NCBI GenBank assembly: GCA_902514805.1
Contig: CABXSF010000001.1
Span: 78,757 to 142,756, forward strand
Length of the DNA: 64,000 nt
Origin: an uncultured Pelagibacteraceae bacterium
GTDB lineage: Bacteria > Pseudomonadota > Alphaproteobacteria > Pelagibacterales > Pelagibacteraceae
Reading direction: 5' to 3'
The notes under the pieces were generated by a model. That model saw only the letters and a program-made list of their open reading frames with translations, was not told the origin of the DNA and made no database searches. Both the position numbers and the translations under genes were made by a program. This document shows, one piece after another, positions 28,932 to 38,016 of the stretch (position 1 is the stretch's first letter; the number at the start of each line of letters is the position of its first letter).

Positions 28932-29814
28932 ATTCTTCTTCTGAAACGTTTTCTAAATTCTCTGGTTCTTCAGTATTTTGGCTTGGTTGTGGATTAGATG
29001 GTGATTTTTTTTCCAAGTTTTGCTGAATTTTCTCTAGATTTCTCTTCAAAGCCTTATCAAGCTTTTTTTGAGTATCCTCAAGAGATAGATTTAATATTAT
29101 TTGAAATTCTGTTAAAATTCTTTCGTAAGCTTTTTCGAATAACTGCCTTTCACTATATGATTGATCAACCATAATATCGTCACCTTTATTTAAATCTCTT
29201 ACTACCTCAGCTAGTTCATAGATTTTTCCAGATGTAATTTTTTGCTCATATTCTTGTGCTCTTCTACTCCACATAGATCTTTTAATTTTTGGTTTACCTT
29301 TTAAAATTGAGACAGACTTGTTAACTTGGTTGATAGTTGATAAAGGTCTCAGGTGTGATTGTTTATTAATTGGCAGCAGTCCGATAGCTTTATCCTTTTC
29401 AAATTTTATGTCGTAACACTGTACATCTATACCACCTATTGTTTTTGAACTTATGGACAAAATTTGTCCCACACCATGCTTCGGGTAAACAATATAATCT
29501 TTCGGTTTAAATTGTTTTTTTTCTGTCTCCTGTCTTTTAATTTTAATTATTTCAGGTTTTTGATCTTGGCTTCTAGTGAGACGTAAATTTTCAGCATTTT
29601 TTTGTTTAGATAAACTAGCTTTAGCATTTTCCTTCAAAGTTTTTTTATTTATTTGTTTTGACTTAGGTCTACCTATTTTATTTTTTGCCATTATTGTTTT
29701 GGATTTTTTGAGTGTTTGCTTCGTCTTTTTTTTGGCCAAAGCTTTCTTCTTTTTTTTAAAGGTTTTCTTTAAAATACTTTTCAAATTTATTTTCTTCATT
29801 TTTATATTTTTCAC
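28930..29814 (-). CDS. carD: CarD-family transcription regulator with Lys-rich N-terminus
   Basis: The frame gives 294 residues from GTG 29814; ATG 29799 or ATG 29691 ([12 protein letters not shown]) are alternatives. The CarD/TRCF-like domain begins near 100 ([18 protein letters not shown]) and includes [17 protein letters not shown] helical part ([28 protein letters not shown]) and an acidic Asn/Glu/Pro-rich tail follow. CarD binds the RNA polymerase beta subunit and stabilises open complexes. The extra N-terminal 90 residues are extremely Lys-rich. The longer starts would overlap fdxA by 44 or 59 bases. Confidence 0.85.
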   Translation of the reverse strand: MKNIKMKKINLKSILKKTFKKKKKALAKKKTKQTLKKSKTIMAKNKIGRPKSKQINKKTLKENAKASLSKQKNAENLRLTRSQDQKPEIIKIKRQETEKKQFKPKDYIVYPKHGVGQILSISSKTIGGIDVQCYDIKFEKDKAIGLLPINKQSHLRPLSTINQVNKSVSILKGKPKIKRSMWSRRAQEYEQKITSGKIYELAEVVRDLNKGDDIMVDQSYSERQLFEKAYERILTEFQIILNLSLEDTQKKLDKALKRNLEKIQQNLEKKSPSNPQPSQNTEEPENLENVSEEE

Positions 29815-30082
29815 TATCTGTTGGTGGATCTTTTTTTTCTGATATATTCGGCCATATTTCTGAATATTTTTTGTTTAGCTCTAACCATTTTTCGCTTCCA
29901 TCTTCTGAATCGGGTTTAATTGCATCAACTGGACATTCAGGTTCACAAACGCCACAATCTATACACTCATCCGGTTTAATTACAAGCATATTTTTTCCTT
30001 CGTAAAAACAATCAACTGGACATACTTCTACACAATCCATTAATTTACATTTAATACACTTGTCGTTTACTATGTAAGTCAT
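29756..30082 (-). CDS. fdxA: FdxA-type ferredoxin
   Basis: 108 residues. The N-terminal [18 protein letters not shown] and [16 protein letters not shown] provide cysteines for a [3Fe-4S] and a [4Fe-4S] cluster in the 7Fe FdxA pattern. The C-terminal tail after residue 60 is polar, as in other alphaproteobacterial FdxA. It abuts the TerB-like gene by one base, in the helicase-fdxA-carD order common in alphaproteobacteria. The redox partner is unknown. Confidence 0.93.
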   Translation of the reverse strand: MTYIVNDKCIKCKLMDCVEVCPVDCFYEGKNMLVIKPDECIDCGVCEPECPVDAIKPDSEDGSEKWLELNKKYSEIWPNISEKKDPPTDSEKYKNEENKFEKYFKENL

Positions 30083-30504
30083 TATTTTTTTTTTAGAACT
30101 TTAATTTTAGTCTCGCCCACTATCTTATCATCTAAATAAAGCAACCCAGCTAATCGTCTCATAAGGTTATTTTCGTAAATATCTGATTTACCGTCTGACA
30201 ATATTATTTTCCATAAAGTTTCAAGAATGATAATTTTATTTTCCATACTTAAAGACTTTACGTCTCTGGTAAATTCTTGAATATGATTTGAATCATTTTC
30301 TTTTTGTTCTGCTTTTGAAATAATATTATCCAAATTATCTAAATCAGGGTATAATTTCATAACTGTTTTCTTAATTATTTCTCTTTCCTCAGATGTATAA
30401 TTTTCATCTATTTTGGCTGCATGTATCAAAAGACAAGCAGTATTGATAGATTCTACATTTGTGTCGGTTTTTTTTTTGTCTTTATTTAAAAACTTAAATA
30501 TCAT
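30082..30504 (-). CDS. TerB-like helical protein
   Basis: 140 residues, mostly helical. [28 protein letters not shown] and [28 protein letters not shown] match the TerB/DjlA-type repeated helical unit with acidic metal-binding positions. The function is not known. It overlaps the helicase by 4 bases and fdxA by one. In many alphaproteobacteria a small S4 RNA-binding protein occupies this slot; none is seen here. Confidence 0.72.
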   Translation of the reverse strand: MIFKFLNKDKKKTDTNVESINTACLLIHAAKIDENYTSEEREIIKKTVMKLYPDLDNLDNIISKAEQKENDSNHIQEFTRDVKSLSMENKIIILETLWKIILSDGKSDIYENNLMRRLAGLLYLDDKIVGETKIKVLKKK

Positions 30505-32981
30505 TTTAAATCTAATTGTTTTAATGCTTCAAAGGGATTATCTTTTTTGATTTTTAAATCTAAACTCTTTTTAATCTTATTAAAAGGCCTATATTTAAAA
30601 AACGTTTCATTTTTTTCCTCAAAGACCTTATATCCCATTGATTTGATGACTTTTACAAAACTTTCTTTTTTACATCCTAATAGATTTAACATTTTAGGAA
30701 TTAGTTTTATTTTGTCAGATTTATTTACATTAGAATTTATTATTTCAATAAATAATCTTTCTAAAATATCAATTCTAACAAAAAAACTATCAAATTTTTC
30801 AAACCCACATAAAAGCATAAATTTTTTGTTTTTATATTTAATATTATTTACAAAATTTAATCCAAAAGTAGGAGGAATTAGATTGAGATCCTCACCATTA
30901 AAATTCTTCCAAAGTAGAATTCTTAAAGATACGACACTCGGTTTGAAAAGTTTGAACAAAAATACATGATACCTACCAAATTTTACCCCCAAATTTCTAA
31001 GCACCTTTCTTTCTTGTTGGCTTAAATTTTTGATGATATCTAAAACTTCCTCTCTTTTTATTACACCATTGTTTTCATATAATTGGTAAGACAAAGCCCT
31101 TATCCGAGCGTTTACTGAATTTATACTCTTAAGTTTTAATAAACTATCTAACTCATTATTAATTTTGGAGTCTAACCAATTTTTTAAAAAAAAGTTAAGT
31201 TTTGATTTTTCCTCATTTTCTACAATATCGTCTATAATTAAATTTAGTTCTGGGCACAGATAATCCGAACCTTTTGCAAGAACTGCTATAGGGAAATTAT
31301 TCCAATAGATTTTTCTATCCTCTTTTAATTCAATTTGTTTTCCTTCAATTATTTGATTTATTCTTTTTGAAATCTCTGGACTAACATTTTGTCTTGCTGC
31401 CTTCTTTAAAGATTTAATATCAGTTTCCAAATCGCCAACTTTAAAATCTAATTCAAGCTTTAAACCTTTTAAATTTCCAATAAATTGATTGTTAATTAAA
31501 ACTTTTTCGTCATCTTCAATTTTTGTCTCAAAAGAAATGTCTTGTTTCAAACCTTTTGCAAGTACACTTGCTCGTTTATCAATAAAACTTTTTGTAAGCT
31601 CTTCATGCAATCTATCAGATAATTTATCCTCCAAAGACTTTGTTCTTTTAATCCAATAATCTTGATTCTCTACCCACCCATTTTTGTTAGAAACGTAAGA
31701 CCATGTCCTTACATTTGCAATTCGATTTGATATTGAGTCTACATTTCCGTCAGTCTTATCTAAAATTGATAATTGCTCTTTCATGTATTTATTAGAAACT
31801 TTTCCTGTTTTTTCTCTTAAAAAATTAAAAACTTTTCCAATTACCTCTAAATGATTTCCGTAAGTTTTTTTTACAAAATCTGGTATCTGACAACATTCCC
31901 ATAATAATTTTAATTCATTTTCATTATTATAAATCTGTAGTTTTTCAGTATCTTTTAATATATATTTTAAAACTTTTTCGTCCTCACACTCTGAAATTCT
32001 TTTTAACCAAGATTTATTGGGTCGTTCCTCTAATGACTTAATTAAAGATTGACCATTTTTAAAATTTAAATTTGGATTTCTCCAAAAAATTGTATTGATG
32101 TCATCAATTTTATGGTTTTCAAGTAATTCAATTTCCTCTGAACTTATCTCACCACATTCACCTGTTATTCCGAAGGAACCATCATTAAGATACCTTCCAG
32201 CTCTTCCAGCAATCTGCGCTATTTCAGAAAGTCTGAGTCTTCTAATTTTTTTACCATCGAATTTTTTTATGCTTGAGAAAAAAACATTATTTAGATCCAT
32301 GTTTATTCCCATACCAATTGCATCAGTCGCAACAAGATAGTCGACATCCCCGGATTGATATAAATGTACTTGTGAATTTCTTGTTTTTGGACTTAAAGAT
32401 CCCATCACAATTGCAGCTCCACCTTTTTGACGTCTTATCAATTCAGCAATCGCATAAACTTCTTCTGCTGAAAATGCTATTATTACACTTTTTCTTTCTA
32501 TTCGAGAGATTTTTTTGTGACCTGAGTAACTTAATTTAGATAGTCTTTTTCTGTCAATATATTCTATGTCACCATCTAATTTTTCAATAATATTTTTCAT
32601 TGAGTTTGATCCCATAAACATTGTTAATTTTTCACCTCTTAGGTTTAACAATCTGTCAGTAAAAATATGACCTCTTTCATGGTCAGAACACATTTGAATT
32701 TCGTCAATTCCAACGAATTCTAAATCTTTTTCTATAGGCATAGACTCTACAGTGCAAAAATAATATTTAGCGTTTGAGGGTATTATCTTTTCTTCACCTG
32801 TGATTAATGCAACTTTACTTGGATCTGTTTTTTTAATTACTTTGTCAAAAACTTCCCTAGCTAAAAGCCTCAAGGGAAAACCCATCATTCCAGAGCTAAA
32901 AGACAACATCGTTTCAATAGCCAGGAAGGTTTTTCCAGTATTGGTAGGTCCGAGAACAGCAGTTATTTTATTTTTAGTCAT
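30501..32981 (-). CDS. Suv3-like DExH RNA helicase
   Basis: 826 residues. Motif I GPTNTGKT lies near 11-18, followed by motif II DEIQ, motif III-like MGSNS, motif V VATDAIGMGINM and motif VI QIAGRAGR. The C-terminal half (about 290-826) has the Suv3-type helical region and ends in a helix with GCKKESFVKVIKSMGYKVF. SUPV3L1/Suv3 is a mitochondrial RNA-degradosome helicase of alphaproteobacterial ancestry. It leads a minus-strand operon with TerB, fdxA and carD. Confidence 0.9.
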   Translation of the reverse strand: MTKNKITAVLGPTNTGKTFLAIETMLSFSSGMMGFPLRLLAREVFDKVIKKTDPSKVALITGEEKIIPSNAKYYFCTVESMPIEKDLEFVGIDEIQMCSDHERGHIFTDRLLNLRGEKLTMFMGSNSMKNIIEKLDGDIEYIDRKRLSKLSYSGHKKISRIERKSVIIAFSAEEVYAIAELIRRQKGGAAIVMGSLSPKTRNSQVHLYQSGDVDYLVATDAIGMGINMDLNNVFFSSIKKFDGKKIRRLRLSEIAQIAGRAGRYLNDGSFGITGECGEISSEEIELLENHKIDDINTIFWRNPNLNFKNGQSLIKSLEERPNKSWLKRISECEDEKVLKYILKDTEKLQIYNNENELKLLWECCQIPDFVKKTYGNHLEVIGKVFNFLREKTGKVSNKYMKEQLSILDKTDGNVDSISNRIANVRTWSYVSNKNGWVENQDYWIKRTKSLEDKLSDRLHEELTKSFIDKRASVLAKGLKQDISFETKIEDDEKVLINNQFIGNLKGLKLELDFKVGDLETDIKSLKKAARQNVSPEISKRINQIIEGKQIELKEDRKIYWNNFPIAVLAKGSDYLCPELNLIIDDIVENEEKSKLNFFLKNWLDSKINNELDSLLKLKSINSVNARIRALSYQLYENNGVIKREEVLDIIKNLSQQERKVLRNLGVKFGRYHVFLFKLFKPSVVSLRILLWKNFNGEDLNLIPPTFGLNFVNNIKYKNKKFMLLCGFEKFDSFFVRIDILERLFIEIINSNVNKSDKIKLIPKMLNLLGCKKESFVKVIKSMGYKVFEEKNETFFKYRPFNKIKKSLDLKIKKDNPFEALKQLDLK

Positions 32982-33123
32982 TTCAACTTTTGGTGTGTTA
33001 AATTTTTTTACTACTATATGTTGTTATCGCTAAAGAACAAAAATAGCCTAAAACAAGTCCGAATCATTAAGATAAAAGTTCTCATTTTTATTTATTTTTT
33101 CGATAATAACATATTTGGTCTAA

Positions 33124-33822
33124 TTATGCAGCTTTATATTTTTTTGCACAAGAATTCGCTAATATTAAATTTGGATCGATAAATATTTTTGATTTTTTTG
33201 CTTTTTTAAAAGACTTGAAAGCAAAAATCGCTATAGGTAATTCAGTACATCCTAAAATAATTTTTTTACAATTTGTTTTTATTAAATAGTCTACAGCTGG
33301 CTTAATTATTTTTTCTGCTTTTCGTACGTTACCCATTTTCACAAACTTGATTGCTTTATTTACATTTTTTTTTTGTATTTTCGTAGGTGGTGATAAAAGT
33401 TTAAATCTTTTATTAAAATATTTGTGGTAAACTTTGGTGTTTAAAGTTGCTTCCGTAGCAAGTATTCCAATTTTAGAGTAAATTTTACATCTTTTTTTTG
33501 TATGATCATAAACCTCTTCGGGCATACTTAAGATAGGTATCTTCACTTTTTTTTTTAAATCATCATACCAATAATGTGCTGTATTACATGGCATCACGAT
33601 AAACTTACATTTGTTTCTTTCCAATAATTTACAACCTTTTACCAATTCTTTTAGAACGTTATAATATTTTTTTAAATTTTCTGGTCTCTTTGGAGTATCA
33701 GATTTATTATATAATAAAAATTTTGGGTATTGTTGGTCTTGTTTACCTCTATACAAAACAGCTAACTTATTGCAAATGTCTAAACCAGCTTGTGTTCCCA
33801 TTCCGCCTAAGAATCCAATCAT
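33124..33822 (-). CDS. Aspartate/glutamate racemase family protein
   Basis: 232 residues. The two catalytic cysteines of PLP-independent racemases are present: C79 (VMPCNTAHYWYDDL) and C192 (ILGCTELPIAI). MIGFLGGMGTQAGLDICNKL is the typical start of the aspartate-racemase group. D-aspartate or D-glutamate is the likely product; specificity cannot be told. It overlaps the thioesterase gene by 4 bases. Confidence 0.88.
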   Translation of the reverse strand: MIGFLGGMGTQAGLDICNKLAVLYRGKQDQQYPKFLLYNKSDTPKRPENLKKYYNVLKELVKGCKLLERNKCKFIVMPCNTAHYWYDDLKKKVKIPILSMPEEVYDHTKKRCKIYSKIGILATEATLNTKVYHKYFNKRFKLLSPPTKIQKKNVNKAIKFVKMGNVRKAEKIIKPAVDYLIKTNCKKIILGCTELPIAIFAFKSFKKAKKSKIFIDPNLILANSCAKKYKAA

Positions 33823-34220
33823 AACTTTTTAACTACTTTCCAAACACCCGTTGCTGATGCAATAACATTTTTATTTAAATATAGATTACAATTAATAAAT
33901 AACATAGATTTTGTTTTCTTTAATATATTTACTTTTCCTAATATTTCATCTCCATGTCTAGTTGGTGCAATAAATTTTACATCTAAAGAAATTGTTACAC
34001 ATGATTGATTGTTGCTTGCTCTATAAACAGCAGTACCAGCCCCCGCATCAATTAAAGAACAAATAAATCCTCCGTGAGTAATTTCTCTTCTGTTTAAGTG
34101 AATTTTTTGTATTGTACTTTTAAATTCAAATTCTGTTTCTGATACATTTCTAAAAAGAAGTCCACCATTATGTTTCATAAAACCAGAAACTTTACTGATT
34201 TGCTCAAATTCGTTTTTCAT
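33819..34220 (-). CDS. PaaI-family hotdog thioesterase
   Basis: 133 residues, single hotdog domain. REITHGGFICSLIDAGAGTAVY contains the HGG and acidic catalytic positions of PaaI/4HBT thioesterases, and VKFIAPTRHGDEILGKV is typical. It hydrolyses acyl-CoA thioesters in relatives. A 27-residue ORF precedes it and the racemase follows. Confidence 0.85.
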   Translation of the reverse strand: MKNEFEQISKVSGFMKHNGGLLFRNVSETEFEFKSTIQKIHLNRREITHGGFICSLIDAGAGTAVYRASNNQSCVTISLDVKFIAPTRHGDEILGKVNILKKTKSMLFINCNLYLNKNVIASATGVWKVVKKL

Positions 34221-34223
34221 TTT

Positions 34224-34307
34224 TCATAAAAAGATTGTTAATAAAATTAAAACTATTAACACTATAGAAAAAAAATATACAACACTTGATTGTAAAGAGA
34301 TTTTCAT
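34224..34307 (-). CDS. Candidate 27-residue membrane peptide
   Basis: ATG at 34307 (complement) and TGA at 34224 encode 27 residues, nearly all hydrophobic after MKISLQSS. It starts 4 bases after the VTC-domain gene stop and ends 3 bases before the thioesterase start, filling the gap exactly. No family recognised. In such AT-rich sequence a hydrophobic short ORF can arise by chance, so support is mainly positional. Confidence 0.38.
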   Translation of the reverse strand: MKISLQSSVVYFFSIVLIVLILLTIFL

Positions 34308-34311
34308 AGTT

Positions 34312-34896
34312 TTAATGTTCCAGTAGCTTTTCTACACCGTTGGTGTATTTTGAGAACCTTGATCTTGGAAAGGGAAAGTCCTTCATCAGTTCATTTAAAT
34401 CTTTTTTAAAAGAAGCTTTTAACTCAATTATTTGGTTTTTATCAATACCTAAAAATTTTCTGTACTTTGTAAAGTAATTTATATCATTATCTATGGTAAC
34501 TCTAATGTCTCTATATTTAAAATAATCTCTGGTATACTCAACATAAAGGACTGGCTTGCATGAGCCATAGTCTTTGTCGAAGAAACCCAAATTTTTCATA
34601 TTATTAGTTTTTTTTAAGTCTATTTGATTACTCGTTTTGTATCTACCCTCCGTACTAGATATTTTTATTTCTAAAAAATTTCTATCATCCTCGTATCTTC
34701 TCAATCTAATTTTTTTTCTTGGTAGACATCCTTCAATTGAGTCATTAAACATTTCAAATTTATCATTATCAAAATAAAGATTGTTGATTTTTCTTGTTTC
34801 GAAAATTTTGGAAGCCCCTTTTGATATCAGATATTCTTTAAACTCAGATAATTGATATTTATTTATCAAAAGTTTTTCTTCTATTCTAAAACTCAT
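34312..34896 (-). CDS. VTC-domain (polyphosphate polymerase-like) protein
   Basis: 194 residues. FRIEEKLLINKYQLSEF, NNLYFDNDKFEMFNDS, PRKKIRLRRYEDDRNFLEIKI, YVEYTRDYFK...IRVTIDND and IIELKASF match the VTC tunnel domain, with the basic residues that line the tunnel and the acidic metal ligands. In yeast Vtc4 this domain makes polyphosphate from ATP. In bacteria it often occurs with DUF4956 and CotH-like proteins, as here. Polyphosphate synthesis is plausible but not proven. Confidence 0.8.
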   Translation of the reverse strand: MSFRIEEKLLINKYQLSEFKEYLISKGASKIFETRKINNLYFDNDKFEMFNDSIEGCLPRKKIRLRRYEDDRNFLEIKISSTEGRYKTSNQIDLKKTNNMKNLGFFDKDYGSCKPVLYVEYTRDYFKYRDIRVTIDNDINYFTKYRKFLGIDKNQIIELKASFKKDLNELMKDFPFPRSRFSKYTNGVEKLLEH

Positions 34897-34901
34897 AATT
34901 T

Positions 34902-37229
34902 TTATTTAATCATTGTATTCAAGGTTTTTATTTGTGAAAACTTATCTGTCTCAATATTACTTTCAGAATTCTCGCAGCTAAAATTTTCCACACTTATAAA
35001 ACCACCAAAAAATTCTTGTTTCTTTTTATATGCAGCTAAACAAATTTCTAGATTTTGTGAATTATTATCAATTACTTTTACAATAGATCCATCCTTAGAA
35101 GCTATTCCCATTTTTGAGTCTTTTATATTAATTTCATTCGTAGTCAGTATAGATCTCTCACCCACTGAAAGCGCTTTATCTCCACAATTACTTAAATTAA
35201 ATTGATTTATATCATAATTGCCGAAAGAGAAATCAGCACAATCATTTTTTGAATTATTTATATAAATATTATTTATATTTACTTTAGAAAAATCTAAATC
35301 AAGAGCGTCACTATACGCTTCAGTAATTTCAATTTCTTTAATCTCACCACTCGAGTTGATTAAATTGATAGTGTCTTCGCATGCTCCATTTGTACCTTTA
35401 ATTTTCACGTTTTCAAACTTTATATTTATAAAAGACAAGCAACCAGTAAGGCCGTAATCATTTATTGAGCTCGACTGTACTTTGTCAAATTCATTTACTT
35501 TCAAGCCAATAAAATTAATGTTAATTTTATTTAATCCCCCATTTATAAAGTAAGCTCTAGCAAAAGGAGTTTTTTGATAGACATCTAAATAATTTTTATC
35601 TTCATTATATTTAACCTCTATATTTTTATCATGATAAAAATCTGCATTTTTGACTCTTAATTTTTTGTAAGTATTATTTTGATTTTTTTTATTAAGATTT
35701 TCTTTTATACCAATGTATTGATAAATTGTATCATCTTTAACAAGTTCATCAGAAATTAATTTTAAAATTTCTTCTTTTTGAAGATTAATTTTTTCACATT
35801 TTAAATCTTCTATATTACATAATAAATAGTCTTCATTAAAATTATTATAAACAATTTTTAAATTTTTGTTTTCAGTCTTTGTTTTACGCAAAGCATCAAA
35901 ATAGTTTTCCACTAGCGTATTTTTAATATCCTCGGGTGCAAAATTTTTATTAGATACATATTTTTTTAAAATCATTAGATTATCTGATAATTTTTTGAAA
36001 AATAGCTCAACTTTATTTTTTGAGAGGTTTCCTCCCGACCCTAAGAACTTTTTATATAAACTACCTTTATCTAAATTTTGAATTTTTATATGGGCATTTT
36101 TTACATTTTCTAGATCAATAATTGTAAAATCATAATTCTTGTCATTAAACATTTCCATCTGGCTAACAGCTTCATCAATCACTATATCTCCGTCATAGTA
36201 AACTGGCTCAAAATACTCACCAAGTGAATTCCAATGAAACTTTCTATTGTGCGGAGACATTCCATGTCTTGCTCCTACAGCATACATTAAGGAGCTAAAA
36301 ACACCCAGTTTTTCTGATCCAACACTATTTTCGTTGCTTAAAACATTTTCGTTTAAATTATAATGCGAGATATTTACTGGACCTAATGTCATTTCCTCAA
36401 TCCATTTTAAATATACTTTATTTAGTTCAGTTAAAGCCTTATTTGATATTTGAAAGTGATTTTCAGATTTTTTGGCCCAATTAGAATTGGTAATTCTTGC
36501 AACCTGATTATCAAGTCCTGAATTAAAAAAAGGATTGTTATTTTCTAGAAAAGTGAACATATATCTCTCGCTTCCTTCTAAGAGCGGTCCCTCAACTCTT
36601 TTATTATATTCCAACATTTCTTTTCTAACTTTTTCCTGGAATAACATTTTTTTTTCAAGATTATTTACTTTTACATCCACTAAAAAAGTTCTAGGAGCTA
36701 GTATATCTATTTCTTTCAAAAATTTTGTAAAAAGTATTTCATAATTAGGATCTTTCCTTGTTTCTGGAATGAAAAGTTTAAAATCCACTATTCCGTTAAT
36801 ATTACCTTCATCTAGTTTTACATCTAAAGAGGTAAAAAAGTTTCCGTCGATTATTTGTATATGATCTTTAAGATCACCATGAAGCCTTATTCTACTTTCA
36901 TGTGAACAAACAATATTATCTTTATAATAAGCCTTAACAGTAGCTACGAATCTTCTTTTATTTTTCTTTTTTAAGACACTATTATTAGCAAATTGATTTT
37001 CTTTTTTTTCTCTTTCAACCAAAACTTCAAAAATATTTGAGTACCAATTTCTAGACTGTTTAATTTCAATTATAATATTTTCAGGTATTGAATTAAAAAC
37101 TTTTTGTGCTTGAGAATTATCTAAGTTAGAATAACAATTATTTTCTTGGGAATAAGAATAATTTGAAAAAAGAAAAAAAAAGAAAATTGTATTTATCAAT
37201 ATCAAACATTTTCTAAACATATGAGACAT
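34902..37229 (-). CDS. Secreted CotH-kinase-like protein with beta-helix C-terminus
   Basis: 775 residues with a signal peptide (CLILINTIFFFFLFSNYSYS). The middle region has SRIRLHGDLKDHI, LFQEKVRKEMLEYNKRVEGPLL and GMSPHNRKFHWNSLGEYFEPVYYDGDIV, similar to CotH-like atypical kinases. From about 560 to 760 the protein is made of short repeats (INIKFENVKIKG, INNIYINNSKNDCADFSF, INQFNLSNCGDKALSVGE), a right-handed parallel beta-helix pattern. It lies between DUF4956 (17-base overlap) and the VTC gene (5-base gap), the known trio. Substrate unknown. Confidence 0.6.
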   Translation of the reverse strand: MSHMFRKCLILINTIFFFFLFSNYSYSQENNCYSNLDNSQAQKVFNSIPENIIIEIKQSRNWYSNIFEVLVEREKKENQFANNSVLKKKNKRRFVATVKAYYKDNIVCSHESRIRLHGDLKDHIQIIDGNFFTSLDVKLDEGNINGIVDFKLFIPETRKDPNYEILFTKFLKEIDILAPRTFLVDVKVNNLEKKMLFQEKVRKEMLEYNKRVEGPLLEGSERYMFTFLENNNPFFNSGLDNQVARITNSNWAKKSENHFQISNKALTELNKVYLKWIEEMTLGPVNISHYNLNENVLSNENSVGSEKLGVFSSLMYAVGARHGMSPHNRKFHWNSLGEYFEPVYYDGDIVIDEAVSQMEMFNDKNYDFTIIDLENVKNAHIKIQNLDKGSLYKKFLGSGGNLSKNKVELFFKKLSDNLMILKKYVSNKNFAPEDIKNTLVENYFDALRKTKTENKNLKIVYNNFNEDYLLCNIEDLKCEKINLQKEEILKLISDELVKDDTIYQYIGIKENLNKKNQNNTYKKLRVKNADFYHDKNIEVKYNEDKNYLDVYQKTPFARAYFINGGLNKININFIGLKVNEFDKVQSSSINDYGLTGCLSFINIKFENVKIKGTNGACEDTINLINSSGEIKEIEITEAYSDALDLDFSKVNINNIYINNSKNDCADFSFGNYDINQFNLSNCGDKALSVGERSILTTNEINIKDSKMGIASKDGSIVKVIDNNSQNLEICLAAYKKKQEFFGGFISVENFSCENSESNIETDKFSQIKTLNTMIK

Positions 37230-37827
37230 CTATTTTAGTAATCTCATTTCTTTCTTTAATAGAATCTTTAAAACTATTAAGTTCTTTAGAATTTTCAAAA
37301 GATAATCTATAAATATACTCATTTGAGTCTTTTAGAACTACCATGTTTTTAATATTTTGGTTTTTTTCAATATCTTCCATTGATTTAGATGAATATATCT
37401 CAATTGTATTAAGTGACATGCCTTCATTAAATGAGACATTATAAAAAGGTTTGCTAAAAAATTTTTTTAAAATAAACTGGCTTAGTCTTGTGCCACCTAT
37501 TACTAACAAACATGTCGCGACCAAAATATAAGCAAAATCCATATTTACACTTGCCGCAATTCCGATTGTAATTAAAACAAAATACATTACCAATTCTAAT
37601 GCGCTTTTAACTGGATTACGAAATCTTACAATTGACAAAGCACCAATCATTCCGAGTGATAATGCGATGTTGCCCGTTATTGTTTTAGTTATTACGTATG
37701 TTACAACCGGTAAAATTAGAAAAGCTATAGTTTGTTGGTATGTTTTAACCCAATTTTGACCAGTTATACTCAAGGAGAATCTTAGGACTAATCCTGAGAG
37801 TATTAAGAAAATGATATTTTCAACCAT
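37213..37827 (-). CDS. DUF4956 membrane protein
   Basis: 204 residues. Four or five membrane helices occupy the first 120 residues. SLGMIGALSIVRFRNPVKSALELVMYF is the DUF4956 signature. A cytoplasmic alpha/beta domain follows (about 130-204). The family has no assigned activity but recurs beside VTC-domain and CotH proteins. It is the first gene of the cluster. Its start is 51 bases from the convergent end of tRNA-Arg. Confidence 0.82.
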   Translation of the reverse strand: MVENIIFLILSGLVLRFSLSITGQNWVKTYQQTIAFLILPVVTYVITKTITGNIALSLGMIGALSIVRFRNPVKSALELVMYFVLITIGIAASVNMDFAYILVATCLLVIGGTRLSQFILKKFFSKPFYNVSFNEGMSLNTIEIYSSKSMEDIEKNQNIKNMVVLKDSNEYIYRLSFENSKELNSFKDSIKERNEITKIDVSYV

Positions 37828-37878
37828 AGTATATTATACAAATTTATTAGTTAGATTAAACTAATTAAAGGCGTTATT

Positions 37879-37955
37879 TGGTGCGCCTGCTAGGAGTCGA
37901 ACCCAGAACCTCCTGGTCCGTAGCCAAGCGCTCTATCCAGTTGAGCTACAGGCGC
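37879..37955 (-). tRNA. tRNA-Arg (anticodon ACG)
   Basis: 77 bases including an encoded CCA, read on the minus strand. The acceptor GCGCCTG pairs perfectly with CAGGCGC, followed by ACCA. The D arm is GCTC...GAGC. The anticodon stem CTTGG/CCAGG holds loop CTACGGA, giving ACG (read as ICG for CGN codons). The T loop GGTTCGACTCC is typical. Confidence 0.96.
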
Positions 37956-38016
37956 CAAATTAAAAAATAGTCACATTTAATAATGTAATTTTTTTATAAT
38001 TAATTATTCTATATTA

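Noticed and set aside
32982-33123. A 23-residue minus-strand ORF (MRTFILMIRTC...) before the helicase
   Set aside because: Short, no ribosome-binding site, no context support; probably chance.
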